A stretch of 64,000 bases of DNA from the NCBI GenBank assembly GCA_020632635.1, contig JACKFE010000002.1, positions 1-64,000 on the forward strand, read 5' to 3'. The position numbers and the translations under genes are program-made. Positions 8,600-17,510 of this stretch are shown one piece after another. This DNA is from Nitrospiraceae bacterium (GTDB lineage: Bacteria > Nitrospirota > Nitrospiria > Nitrospirales > UBA8639). The notes beneath the pieces are model-generated. The model did not search any database and was not told the origin of the DNA. It worked only from the letters and a program-made list of their open reading frames with translations. Each line of letters opens with the position of its first letter. The stretch's first letter is position 1.

Positions 8600-10939
8600 A
8601 TGAGAGTGTTTCTTCGATTATCCCAATGGTCCTGGATCGTAACGATCCTGATGATGGTCACCACGGAACCACGCCTCGCCTTGGCAGAGGAACCGACACC
8701 AACACCACCCACTACACTCGACACCCGCGAGACAGAACTCCGGGACCAATTACAACGGATTTTGCAGGAATTGGAAGAACTCCAACGCGCACGGGAACAG
8801 GTCTCTCCGGACATCCCTGCGCCAAAAGTTTTGACAGAACCACAAACAACTCCTTCTGCGGCCGCACCTCCTCCGGATGCCATTCCTGAATATGAACTCG
8901 CCGACATCAGCATTATCAGCAAACGCGTCTTGAAACGCCCTGAAGGGATCTCAATGGCAGCCACACCACGAAGCGAGACGGAATCTCAACCAACACGCAA
9001 TATGCGGGAATCACTCGAGTCTGTGCCAGGCGTTTTGCTGCGCCAGAGGAACGGGCCTCGTGATTATCAAGTATCGATTCGCGGATCAGGGGTCAAAAAC
9101 GGCTTTGGCGTCCGCGATGTCAAATTTTACGAAGATGGCATCGGCCAAACCCAATCCGATGGGCTCTCTCGCTTGGACATTCATGATCCCTGGTTTTTTG
9201 AAAGCACCGAAGTCATCAGAGGCGCCTCTTCGTCTCTGTACGGCAATTATGCGTTAGGAGGAGCAGTGCATTTCAAAACGCGGCGTGGCCGGGACATCAA
9301 CGGGGTCGAAACCTTCGTCTCGGGCGGATCCTATGGATACAATAAGTATGCAGTGGCTATTGGAAAGGAATATGGCAATCTCGATCTTTCCCTGTTTAGC
9401 AGCTATATCCGGGAAGATGGGTACTTGCCCCATAGCGAATATGATACCGCAACCGTCAACCTCAATCTGCGGTATCAGTTGAACGAACATCACAGCTTTT
9501 ACTTCAAAGCCATGAACAACGATCTGGACGCCAAGGCACCTGGTCGATTAACACAAAGCCAGTTTGACGAAAATCCTCGCCAACTCGCAGGCACAGCCAC
9601 CACCAATCCCATCACCCTCAATAGCAAACGTCGAGATCGGCGTACCATCATCGGAGGCCTGTACGAATGGGAAATCGATCCGAACACCCTGCTTCAGGTT
9701 GAAGCAGACTACGATGTCAAGGACATCAATCAACCAACCAGCGCCAACATCAACCCTAATTTCAAACATTATTCGAATCTTATTCATCAGGGAGAATTCC
9801 TGGGGATGCCCTTGCGCAGCACCATCGGATTTTTCTTTGACTATATGGAGCAGGAAGGGACGAGCTTCAGAAATCTCAACGATGGGAAGTCGACCTTCGG
9901 ACCGCTTCAATCACAAAATCGGTTTAATATCCGCAACATTGGGGCTCGCTTCCGGGAGGAGTTGGAATTCGTTCCCCGTTGGATCGCCACAGTGGGATTC
10001 AACTATGAAAATTCGGTGATTTCGGGAGTGGCCACCTCTTATACGACCACGGATACGACCAGCACCCTCCGCAGTCGCGAGAACATCGAGCGGACCTTTG
10101 ATAATTGGGCCCCGGAGTTAGGATTGACCTTCAGACAAAATGAGCGGATGCGGCATTGGGCTCGCGCCTCCACCGGGTATGCCATTCCTACCTTCGGAAA
10201 CCTGTCCACCGGATTGGATGGGAATCCGGGACTCAACACGGCTCTCAAACCTCAAAAGAATTTGAATCTGGAGCTGGGAACCGACACCTGGCTGACCAAC
10301 GAGTTCAACATTCAACTGGTAGGCTTTTGGACCTTCTTCCGGAATGAAATCATCAGTCAGAGCGTGCCCCTTTCACCGACCACGAACGGCAGCTTTGCGA
10401 CAAATGCGAAAGAATCTCAATATCGGGGTATCGAAGTAGGATGGAAATACCACCCGGCATGGCTCCCAGGCTTCCGGTGGACGGGTGCCTTCACGCATAT
10501 GGACAGTGAGTACATCAAATTTGTCGATCAATTTTCTTCAGGAGGCGTCATCACCCAGGTTAACCAAGCTGGGCATGACGTCCCAGCCGTGGAAAATAAT
10601 GTGTTAAATTCCAAGCTGGCCTATCATCATGCCCCTTCAGGCCTGGGTGCCTGGGTTGAAGGCAGCTGGGTGGATAGTTTTTACGTCAACAATAATAACT
10701 CCTTAGGGGCACCGGCCTATTTGCTGTTCAATCTGAACATCAATTACCAATATTCATTTTCGCACAATCCGTATATTCGATTTGCGAAATTCTACTTCGA
10801 AGTCGATAACCTGTTCGACAAGGATTATGTCGGCAATGCCGTCGTCGTAGCGGATAGTACCGCCGATGCCAGCAAACAGGCCTTTTTGCCTGGATACGGG
10901 CGGGCCTTTTATGCCGGCCTGACACTCGGACTGTTCTAA
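8600..10939 (+). CDS. TonB-dependent receptor with N-terminal coiled coil (paralog 1)
   Basis: Outer-membrane receptor of 779 residues. AAGGAG ends 9 nt before the ATG at 8600, so the upstream TTG is rejected. A signal peptide ends at ALAEE. It is followed by a heptad-patterned helix (about residues 35-65: ELRDQLQRILQELEELQRA), then a TonB-box-like ADISIIS and the plug (PTRNMRESLESVPGVLLR...IRGSGVKNGFGVRD...VIRGASSSLYG). The barrel ends with the typical GLTLGLF. The plug and barrel are very close to the receptor at 15106-17430, indicating duplication. The substrate is unknown. Neighbouring PepSY and cysteine-rich genes suggest a metal chelate, an inference. Confidence 0.9.
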   Translation: MRVFLRLSQWSWIVTILMMVTTEPRLALAEEPTPTPPTTLDTRETELRDQLQRILQELEELQRAREQVSPDIPAPKVLTEPQTTPSAAAPPPDAIPEYELADISIISKRVLKRPEGISMAATPRSETESQPTRNMRESLESVPGVLLRQRNGPRDYQVSIRGSGVKNGFGVRDVKFYEDGIGQTQSDGLSRLDIHDPWFFESTEVIRGASSSLYGNYALGGAVHFKTRRGRDINGVETFVSGGSYGYNKYAVAIGKEYGNLDLSLFSSYIREDGYLPHSEYDTATVNLNLRYQLNEHHSFYFKAMNNDLDAKAPGRLTQSQFDENPRQLAGTATTNPITLNSKRRDRRTIIGGLYEWEIDPNTLLQVEADYDVKDINQPTSANINPNFKHYSNLIHQGEFLGMPLRSTIGFFFDYMEQEGTSFRNLNDGKSTFGPLQSQNRFNIRNIGARFREELEFVPRWIATVGFNYENSVISGVATSYTTTDTTSTLRSRENIERTFDNWAPELGLTFRQNERMRHWARASTGYAIPTFGNLSTGLDGNPGLNTALKPQKNLNLELGTDTWLTNEFNIQLVGFWTFFRNEIISQSVPLSPTTNGSFATNAKESQYRGIEVGWKYHPAWLPGFRWTGAFTHMDSEYIKFVDQFSSGGVITQVNQAGHDVPAVENNVLNSKLAYHHAPSGLGAWVEGSWVDSFYVNNNNSLGAPAYLLFNLNINYQYSFSHNPYIRFAKFYFEVDNLFDKDYVGNAVVVADSTADASKQAFLPGYGRAFYAGLTLGLF

Positions 10940-10956
10940 CCCGCACATCCCAAATC

Positions 10957-10990
10957 TGGAGGGATAGGGAGCAACGACCCTATCCCTCCA
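10957..10990 (+). terminator. Strong hairpin after the second receptor gene
   Basis: A 13-bp perfect stem (10957-10969 with 10978-10990) with an 8-nt loop, 17 nt after the stop codon. No T run follows. Confidence 0.6.
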
Positions 10991-11172
10991 AGAGGTATGA
11001 GCCATAAGTGAAGAACGGCCAGACGTATCCCTGGCTAACGAGCGCTTCCAGGAACAGAGCCAGAGAGAACGGTTCAGCCATGCGATCATGGGTAAAGGTA
11101 TCGAAACTGTAGTATTCAGGGGCATTCATCAGTAGAACGGCAAGATGTCCTTTGGATAAGATCTCGTCTATC

Positions 11173-11300
11173 GCTGAAAGAACATTGCACTCTTCCAGCA
11201 GACATGGGAGCGGCGTGACTCATCCCTGACCCACACCGCTCTTTCCGGGGGAGAAGGCATTGGGATGTGCAACCTCCTTAGCCTTCACCCCGGCCTTATT
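11173..11300 (+). repeat. Structured intergenic element, copy C
   Basis: Third copy of the element. TTGCAC (11185-11190) and GTGCAA (11267-11272) are again complementary. The terminal stem is CCGGGG...CCCCGG at its base where copy A has CAGGG...CCCTG, a compensatory A-T to C-G change, although an A-A mismatch interrupts the stem. The T run is weaker here. It lies between the second receptor gene and the PepSY gene. Confidence 0.7.
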
Positions 11301-11432
11301 TACGACATCCCATCTCTTGTTCTCTGTTCGTCCACTCCAAATGATTCGCCCTCATCGCACCCATTCAGTTGCTGATGAGCCGCGTTCTGCACTGACCCGA
11401 CTCTCCCCTCTACGACATCCCGTTCACCCATC

Positions 11433-12803
11433 ATGACCTCCGCTTCCCAGAATTCCCAGGCCACACGTTGGCCTGATTATCGAACAGTCTGGCGATGGCA
11501 TTTCTATGCCGGTCTCTTCTGCATGCCTTTCATCGTATTGTTGGCCATCAGTGGGACCATCTATTTATTCAAACCTCAAATTGATACCTGGCTAGATCAG
11601 CCGTATGACCACCTGTCTCTGTCCGGATCTCCGAAGAGTGCCTCCGCTCAGGTCCAGGCCGCTCTCCGCGCGGTTCCCGGGTCCACGTTCTTCGCCTATG
11701 AACTGTCCAAACGCCGGGAAAACGCCACTCGAATTATCGTCACCCATCACGGAACACGCATTCGCGTGTACCTACATCCGGAAACCCTCGACATTCTCAA
11801 AACCACTCCCGAAGAAGATCGCGTGATGCGGTGGGTTTTCCACTTTCATGGGGATTTGCTAATGGGAAACGGGGGTTCCGCTTTAGTCGAACTGGCCGCA
11901 TCCTGGACGATCATCATGATTATCACGGGCATATATTTGTGGTGGCCCCGTGACAAACGAGGGTTCGGTGGAGTGTTCTACCCTCGTCTCACTCGCGGGT
12001 CCCGTACCTTCTGGCGTGATTGTCATGCCGTGACGGGAGTCTGGATTGCCTTCTTTACTCTGTTTCTGCTGATTACCGGACTACCATGGGCCAAAGTATG
12101 GGGGGAATATTTTAAAGAAGTCCGTCGGCTGACCGGTACGGCCGTGGTCCAGCAAGATTGGACAGTCGGAGTCACCTCCCGGGATGCCATCCAGGAGAGT
12201 TCCGAGGATCATCGTTCCCATGGCCCTGCCGCCTCTCCTCTGCCCCTGTCCCCTGACCGCCCATTCGATTATTCTTCACTCAATATTCTTATCCCTCCCG
12301 TAGCGGCTCTTCGACTGCCTCACCCAGTCTACATTTCCCCACCCGCAAAAGCCGGAAGGTATTGGACTGCCAAATCCGATACGCAAAACCGTCCTCAACG
12401 AGTCACATTACAACTGGACCCCTCAACGGGAGCCATCGTGGGACGAGAAAATTTTACGGATCGTCACGTTTTGGATCAGGCTATTGGCATCGGAGTCGCA
12501 GCGCATGAAGGACAACTCTTTGGCTGGCCCAATGTGCTCCTGGGCATGTTCACCGCTGGGGGTCTACTGTTCCTGGTTTTCAGCGGGGCCTTCATGTGGT
12601 GGAACCGGCGTCCCACAGGAATCCTGGGCGCACCTCCCCTGCTTTCCACCCACTCCTTTTCTCCGGGATTTACATGTGTGCTCCTGTTTTTCTGTCTCTA
12701 CTTACCATTGTTCACCGCATCTCTCCTTGCGGTATGGTTCCTGGACTTCCTCGTGCTTCGTCGCCTTCCTTTCATGACTCACTGGCTTGGCCTCGAACGA
12801 TAA
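11433..12803 (+). CDS. PepSY-associated transmembrane protein
   Basis: Inner-membrane protein of 456 residues of the PiuB/PepSY-TM family, which accompanies receptors and is thought to reduce or process imported metal chelates. The first helix follows the typical RTVWRWHFYAGLFCMPFIVL start, with further helices near residues 150-175, 200-225, 365-390 and 410-435. The signature FHFHGDLLMG contains paired histidines, and HAVTGVWIAFF and AAHEGQLFGW carry more. These are candidate haem or metal ligands. The ATG at 11433 lacks a strong ribosome site. It follows the receptor gene and repeat copy C, and is probably functionally linked to the receptors on both sides. Confidence 0.88.
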   Translation: MTSASQNSQATRWPDYRTVWRWHFYAGLFCMPFIVLLAISGTIYLFKPQIDTWLDQPYDHLSLSGSPKSASAQVQAALRAVPGSTFFAYELSKRRENATRIIVTHHGTRIRVYLHPETLDILKTTPEEDRVMRWVFHFHGDLLMGNGGSALVELAASWTIIMIITGIYLWWPRDKRGFGGVFYPRLTRGSRTFWRDCHAVTGVWIAFFTLFLLITGLPWAKVWGEYFKEVRRLTGTAVVQQDWTVGVTSRDAIQESSEDHRSHGPAASPLPLSPDRPFDYSSLNILIPPVAALRLPHPVYISPPAKAGRYWTAKSDTQNRPQRVTLQLDPSTGAIVGRENFTDRHVLDQAIGIGVAAHEGQLFGWPNVLLGMFTAGGLLFLVFSGAFMWWNRRPTGILGAPPLLSTHSFSPGFTCVLLFFCLYLPLFTASLLAVWFLDFLVLRRLPFMTHWLGLER

Positions 12804-12804
12804 A

Positions 12805-12980
12805 GGGTCTGTTGAAAAAAGCCACCAGCGGCGTTCTCGCCATGTTTCCCTGCTCACGTCGTACCAGTACGCTCCGCGCGCAAAACAACGGTGACGCCCT
12901 TCGGGACGTAGCAGGCAATACGTGGCCTTCCCTTCGAGAAGCCTCAGGACAGGACTGGACGGACTGTTTTGAACAGTCCC
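12805..12980. repeat. Dispersed intergenic repeat resembling Nitrospira repeats
   Basis: Begins CTGTTGAAAAAAGCCACCAG immediately after the PepSY stop and ends with the palindrome GGACTGTTTTGAACAGTCC (12961-12979). From memory, Nitrospira genomes contain many intergenic copies starting TGTTGAAAAAG...CCAGCGGCGTTCTCGCC and ending with the inverted complement. No second copy is in this window, so the repeat status rests on that recollection. Confidence 0.5.
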
Positions 12981-13273
12981 GACGCCATGAATCCCCAAAG
13001 GCTTCCTGACAAAATATGGCCTTGGATATCTTTATTGTTCAACACTCTCATAAATCTTCTCTTCTCCATATCCCGCACCCACACAAACAGTGCCATCCCT
13101 GAACGACGGTCAGGTGTAGCATCCATATGCATTTGGTGCATCAGATGCAAATGACTGATGAAAGAGTGGCAAAGAAAACCCCATCTCTGCTACAACCCAA
13201 AAACTTCAGCTAGATTCCATGATTGGATCTTTCTTCATATTGTCTTCACCCTGAAATTGATCGGGAGGTCCGC

Positions 13274-14560
13274 GTGACACCGTTTCGTAAATGGCTCATC
13301 TCTACTCTGATTGTCTTGTGTCTTTGGGGGAGCATGTCTTCTTGGGTTATCGCAGTGGACCCCCAGAGTGCATCAATCACCCTCGGGGCCAAACGCCTCA
13401 TTCACCATCAAGGCATGCACACCACGGGACCATCGGCGCAACTCGGGTCCGATGGCACCCTCCACCTCACCTGGGGGGGAGAGCAGCAGGAAGACCGGGG
13501 CGTCTTTTATTTGCAGACCCCTCTCGAGCAGGAACTCTATCCTGCCCCAATCCGGGTCAGCCCACCCACAACACCGGTGGCCACCCTCCATGAACCTCCA
13601 GCCCTGGCGATTGGCCAGAAGCACGACGTCTATATTACGTGGACGAGCCCACATCCCAAGGCCAACGGAAAACTCTTTACCAGCCTTCTGTTATTGAGCC
13701 GCTCGCTTGATGGCGGACACACCTTCCTCCCGCCCGTGCGTGTCAACGACGACGAGGCCATCACCAATCACGCCTTTGATTTTGTCGCCGTGAGCCCGAA
13801 TGGATCGGTGCATGTCACTTGGCTGGATAGCCGAGAGGGGAAAAAAGATCCGGCCACCTATGCCAGCGTTTCCCGGAACCAAGGGGCGAATCTTACCCCC
13901 AACCTCAAAATCGACGAACCCACCTGTGTCTGTTGCCGAACGTTTGTCACCACCGCATCCGATGGTACCGTCTATACCGCCTGGAGAAAAATTTTTCCTG
14001 GAAGCGTCCGGGAAACGGTCGTGGCCCGCTCCACGGATGATGGCCAATCCTTTTCGCCCTCCGTCATCGTAGGGCATGACCAATGGATTTACGAAGGATG
14101 TCCACACCGCCCTGCCACCCTCGGAGTTGACCAACACGGACGGTTATATGTCGCCTGGTACACCGAAGGCCCTGACGACACACCGGGAGTCTATTTTTCG
14201 TATTCCGATGATCAAGGCCAAACGTTCACACCACGACGCCAGATGAATCGCTCAAAGGGAACGTTTCCCGATCATCCCCAGCTTGCCGTGAACCAAGCAG
14301 GCCAGGTTCTCATGACCTGGGAAGAACAGTCCCCGGTTCGACGGGAAGTGGTCGTGAGTTATTCCGCTGATCGTGGACAGACCTTTAGTGCCCCCCAAAA
14401 ATTGAATACCAAAAAATCCAAAAGTCCGGCGGTGGCGGTCAACAATGACGGGAAGGCCGTCATCACCTGGCTCGAGCAAATTGCCTTTCCCGCATGGAGT
14501 ACCGTTGTTCAACCCATTGAACTCTCCGCCACACAAACCGCCCTGGCAAAGACGAAGTAA
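13274..14560 (+). CDS. BNR/sialidase-fold secreted protein with CxCC...GCP motif (paralog 2)
   Basis: Exported beta-propeller-type protein of 428 residues. The GTG at 13274 follows GGGAGG by 5 nt and gives a clean signal peptide (WLISTLIVLCLWGSMSSWVIA). Asp-box repeats occur at SLDGGHTF, STDDGQSF, SDDQGQTF and SADRGQTF. The cluster TCVCC (Cys 218, 220, 221) and GCP (Cys 276) match the paralog at 1961-3208 in both pattern and spacing. A classical sialidase Arg triad is not evident. It is followed, after 17 nt, by the small Cys/His membrane protein and then the third receptor, so these probably form one unit. A metal-binding or redox function for the cysteines is inference. Confidence 0.82.
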   Translation: MTPFRKWLISTLIVLCLWGSMSSWVIAVDPQSASITLGAKRLIHHQGMHTTGPSAQLGSDGTLHLTWGGEQQEDRGVFYLQTPLEQELYPAPIRVSPPTTPVATLHEPPALAIGQKHDVYITWTSPHPKANGKLFTSLLLLSRSLDGGHTFLPPVRVNDDEAITNHAFDFVAVSPNGSVHVTWLDSREGKKDPATYASVSRNQGANLTPNLKIDEPTCVCCRTFVTTASDGTVYTAWRKIFPGSVRETVVARSTDDGQSFSPSVIVGHDQWIYEGCPHRPATLGVDQHGRLYVAWYTEGPDDTPGVYFSYSDDQGQTFTPRRQMNRSKGTFPDHPQLAVNQAGQVLMTWEEQSPVRREVVVSYSADRGQTFSAPQKLNTKKSKSPAVAVNNDGKAVITWLEQIAFPAWSTVVQPIELSATQTALAKTK

Positions 14561-14577
14561 CGTTGCCCTCAACTCCG

Positions 14578-14901
14578 ATGACCAGAATCCTTCAATCGCT
14601 TGCTTGCCTGATCATCAGTCTGTTTCTCTCCGCCTTAGTCACTACGACGGCCTGCCAGGCGATCCATCAATCCCCCCACGACGCCAAAAAGGCCAACCCA
14701 GGCCAGGACGTCCCCGTCCATTCCGTGCTCTGTGACTTGGCGTGCCATATTGGGAGCTTAGTTTCCACCACTCAGCCCAATGTCTTCTCATGGAAGTCCA
14801 TCATTCATTCAGAGAGCGTGGTGTTTCTCCTCGTAGCCCTGCTCAACTCCTTCCTGGTCCAGTCCCGATCTGCAGCGAGAGCCCCGCCCTTCCCTTCCTA
14901 A
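14578..14901 (+). CDS. Small exported Cys/His protein, DUF2946-like in layout
   Basis: About 107 residues: an N-terminal hydrophobic segment ending at a Cys (LVTTTAC), a short middle part with VLCDLACH, and a C-terminal transmembrane helix (SVVFLLVALLNSFLV). This layout resembles DUF2946-type proteins found beside copper-related TonB receptors, but the match is by pattern only. It starts 17 nt after the sialidase-like gene (an alternative TTG at 14563 is only 2 nt after the stop), so co-transcription is likely. The Cys/His pair could bind metal. Confidence 0.6.
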   Translation: MTRILQSLACLIISLFLSALVTTTACQAIHQSPHDAKKANPGQDVPVHSVLCDLACHIGSLVSTTQPNVFSWKSIIHSESVVFLLVALLNSFLVQSRSAARAPPFPS

Positions 14902-15105
14902 AGCACTTCATGCATACGCATCTCAGCATCGTCTTATTGGACGATCAAGGATTGTTATAGCGCCTCCGCGCCTTGAGTCGGACCCAAAGGGTTCTATTGG
15001 CCCGAGCCTGTTCGTTCGGCCAGCACGTGTGGCTTGCCAGGCGCATGCCCAGAGGGGGCACCCTTATCATTCATGGTTGTTTACATCATTAAAGGAGTAG
15101 GTCTT

Positions 15106-17430
15106 GTGAAACACGTATGGTCTGCAAATTTCAGAAAAGGATTCGTTTCGCTTTCAACCCTGTGTCTTCTCACAACTGTCCTCCCTCCAACCCTTTCCAA
15201 GGTTGACGCGGCAACACAGGACAGCCCTGTCATATCTCAAGATACGCTGGTACAAGAGCAGCAAGCTCTCGAACAGGAATTGGATCGGCTCAATCTTCGG
15301 CTAGAAGAGGTCCGGGACAAACTCCGGGGCATCCGTCAGGCCACCCCGTCTCAGCCAACCGAGGCTCAGCAACAAGCTGAAATTCAGCTTCAAGAGGAAG
15401 AAGCCGTGACCTTAGATGAAATCAGCATTGTCAGTACACGAATTTTGAAACGCCCATCTGGAGTCTCCTTCTCGGCAACACCCCAGTCAGAAACCGAATC
15501 TCAGCCGACTCGCAACATGAAGGAATCCTTAGAATCCCTCCCCGGCGTGGTTCTGCGTCAAGCCAACGGTCCTCGGGATTTCAGTATTTCTATTCGCGGA
15601 TCAGGCGTGAAAACCTCTTTTGCCATTCGGGATCTCAAAGTCTATGAGGATGGCTTTATTCAAACACAATCGGATGGGTTGTCCCGCCTCGACATGCACG
15701 ATCCCTGGTTCATGCGATCCGTGGAGGTTGTCCGGGGAGCCGCGTCATCGCTATATGACAATTACGCCCTGGGCGGCATGGTCCATTTCAAAACCCGCCG
15801 AGGCAGTGACATCAATGGCGTGGAAACCTTTTTCTCCGGCGGGTCATTCGGATACCACAAGGAAGCCGTGGCCATCGGGCAACAATTCAAAGACCTCGAT
15901 ATTTCATTATTCATGAGTAATGTGGCAGAAGAGGAAGGTTTCATCGACCATAGTGACTATAATACACAAACGTTGAATTTGAACTTTCGGTACAACATCG
16001 ACGACAGGCAAAGCGTCTACTTCAAAGCCATTACCAACTGGCTCGACACCCGGGTGCCCACTCGTCTGACCAAGGCCCAATTCGAAGCCGATGCCCGGCA
16101 AGCCGGCTCCTTAACGGTAGCCAGGAATCAACAACGGGTTGACCGCCGCACGATCGTGGGCGCCATGTATGAACGGGAATTGACGCCCAATACGGTCCTC
16201 ACCATGGAAGCCGATTATGACGTCAAGGACATTAACCAATACTTTTTTCAGATTACCGACAACATCAACACGAACATCAAACACTATACCGATTTACGCC
16301 ACCATGGCCAGTTCTTTGGCATGCCGCTGCAAAGCTATCTTGGATTTTTTGTAAACAACATGGAGCAGGAAGGGCAATCCTTTCAAAATCTGGCGGATGG
16401 CCGTGGAACCCGAGGCACCTTGGCCGCGAACAATCGAGGCACCATTCGAAATATCGGCGGGAGATTCCGCGAGGAACTCACGTTTTCACCTAATTGGACC
16501 TTGGCAGCCGGTCTTGGCTTTGAGCAATCCATGGTGAGTGTGCAAACCATTAACTACGACAATGCAGGGGCCGTGGCCTCCCGAGCTCAAACGACCCGGA
16601 CCTTCTATAACTGGGCGCCGGAGATGTCACTCACCTGGAAACCCGCAGAGGGATACCGGCATTGGGTCAGAGGGTCGACCGGGTATGCGATTCCGACGTT
16701 CGGCAATCTCACACGTGACCCGCTCACCGGGTTACCCGGCCAAAACTTCGACCTCAAACCTCAACGGAACGTGAATGTCGAAATCGGAACCGAATCAAAA
16801 CTGCATGAAACGTTGAATGTGCAATTGACGGGATTCTGGGTCTTCTACCGCGATGAAATTATTACCCAAAACGTGTTTGATCAAAGCACCACGGCATCCG
16901 TGAATGCCGACTCATCCGAATATCGGGGGGTGGAGGTCTTTGCCGATTGGCGCCCCATTCCCGGATGGCGCCTTTCCGGCAATTATACCCACATCGACGC
17001 TCGGTACATCAATTTCCAGGACCGGTATCTCGTCGGGGGAATACCCACGAATGTCACGCAGGACGGGAAAAAAGTGCCCAACGTCCCGAGGGATATTTTA
17101 AACCTGAAAGCCGCCTATGATCATACAGCCAGCGGATGGGGAGCCTGGGTGGAAACCAATTATTCAAATAGTTATTGGTTAAACAATAGGAATAGCATTG
17201 GAATGCCCTCCTATTGGGTTGTGAATCTCAATATTCATAAAACCTTTAACTTTCAGAATGATTGGGTACGGTTTGCCAAGCTGTATGTTGAAGTGGACAA
17301 CATCGCCAATCACACATACGCCGCCTCAGGTCAGGTGGTCTCTGACGCCACAGCTGATGCGAACAAGCAACTCTATTTCGCCGGATATGGACGAGCATTT
17401 TATGGGGGAGTGACCCTGGGCTTGTTCTAG
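15106..17430 (+). CDS. TonB-dependent receptor with N-terminal coiled coil (paralog 2)
   Basis: Outer-membrane receptor of 774 residues, paralog of 8600-10939. GTG at 15106 is chosen because GGAG lies 8 nt upstream and a normal signal peptide follows, ending near KVDAA. A heptad-type helix (about residues 40-75: QQALEQELDRLNLRLEEV) precedes the TonB-box-like DEISIVS. The plug shares the block ESQPTRNM(K/R)ESLES(L/V)PGV with the paralog, and the C-terminus is GVTLGLF in both. The divergence is concentrated in barrel loops, which fits different ligands. A strong terminator follows at 17458. Confidence 0.9.
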   Translation: MKHVWSANFRKGFVSLSTLCLLTTVLPPTLSKVDAATQDSPVISQDTLVQEQQALEQELDRLNLRLEEVRDKLRGIRQATPSQPTEAQQQAEIQLQEEEAVTLDEISIVSTRILKRPSGVSFSATPQSETESQPTRNMKESLESLPGVVLRQANGPRDFSISIRGSGVKTSFAIRDLKVYEDGFIQTQSDGLSRLDMHDPWFMRSVEVVRGAASSLYDNYALGGMVHFKTRRGSDINGVETFFSGGSFGYHKEAVAIGQQFKDLDISLFMSNVAEEEGFIDHSDYNTQTLNLNFRYNIDDRQSVYFKAITNWLDTRVPTRLTKAQFEADARQAGSLTVARNQQRVDRRTIVGAMYERELTPNTVLTMEADYDVKDINQYFFQITDNINTNIKHYTDLRHHGQFFGMPLQSYLGFFVNNMEQEGQSFQNLADGRGTRGTLAANNRGTIRNIGGRFREELTFSPNWTLAAGLGFEQSMVSVQTINYDNAGAVASRAQTTRTFYNWAPEMSLTWKPAEGYRHWVRGSTGYAIPTFGNLTRDPLTGLPGQNFDLKPQRNVNVEIGTESKLHETLNVQLTGFWVFYRDEIITQNVFDQSTTASVNADSSEYRGVEVFADWRPIPGWRLSGNYTHIDARYINFQDRYLVGGIPTNVTQDGKKVPNVPRDILNLKAAYDHTASGWGAWVETNYSNSYWLNNRNSIGMPSYWVVNLNIHKTFNFQNDWVRFAKLYVEVDNIANHTYAASGQVVSDATADANKQLYFAGYGRAFYGGVTLGLF

Positions 17431-17457
17431 CCGTTCCTTCTTAGGAGGATCAGAAAA

Positions 17458-17489
17458 AAAAGGCGGGCACCGTATGGTGCCCGCCTTTT
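17458..17489. terminator. Bidirectional intrinsic terminator
   Basis: A 14-bp perfect stem (17458-17471 with 17476-17489) with loop GTAT. It has A residues on one side and T residues on the other, so it can end both the receptor gene (+) and the convergent SmbP-like gene (-). Confidence 0.85.
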
Positions 17490-17510
17490 GGGGCTGCCCC
17501 TCTTGACCAA

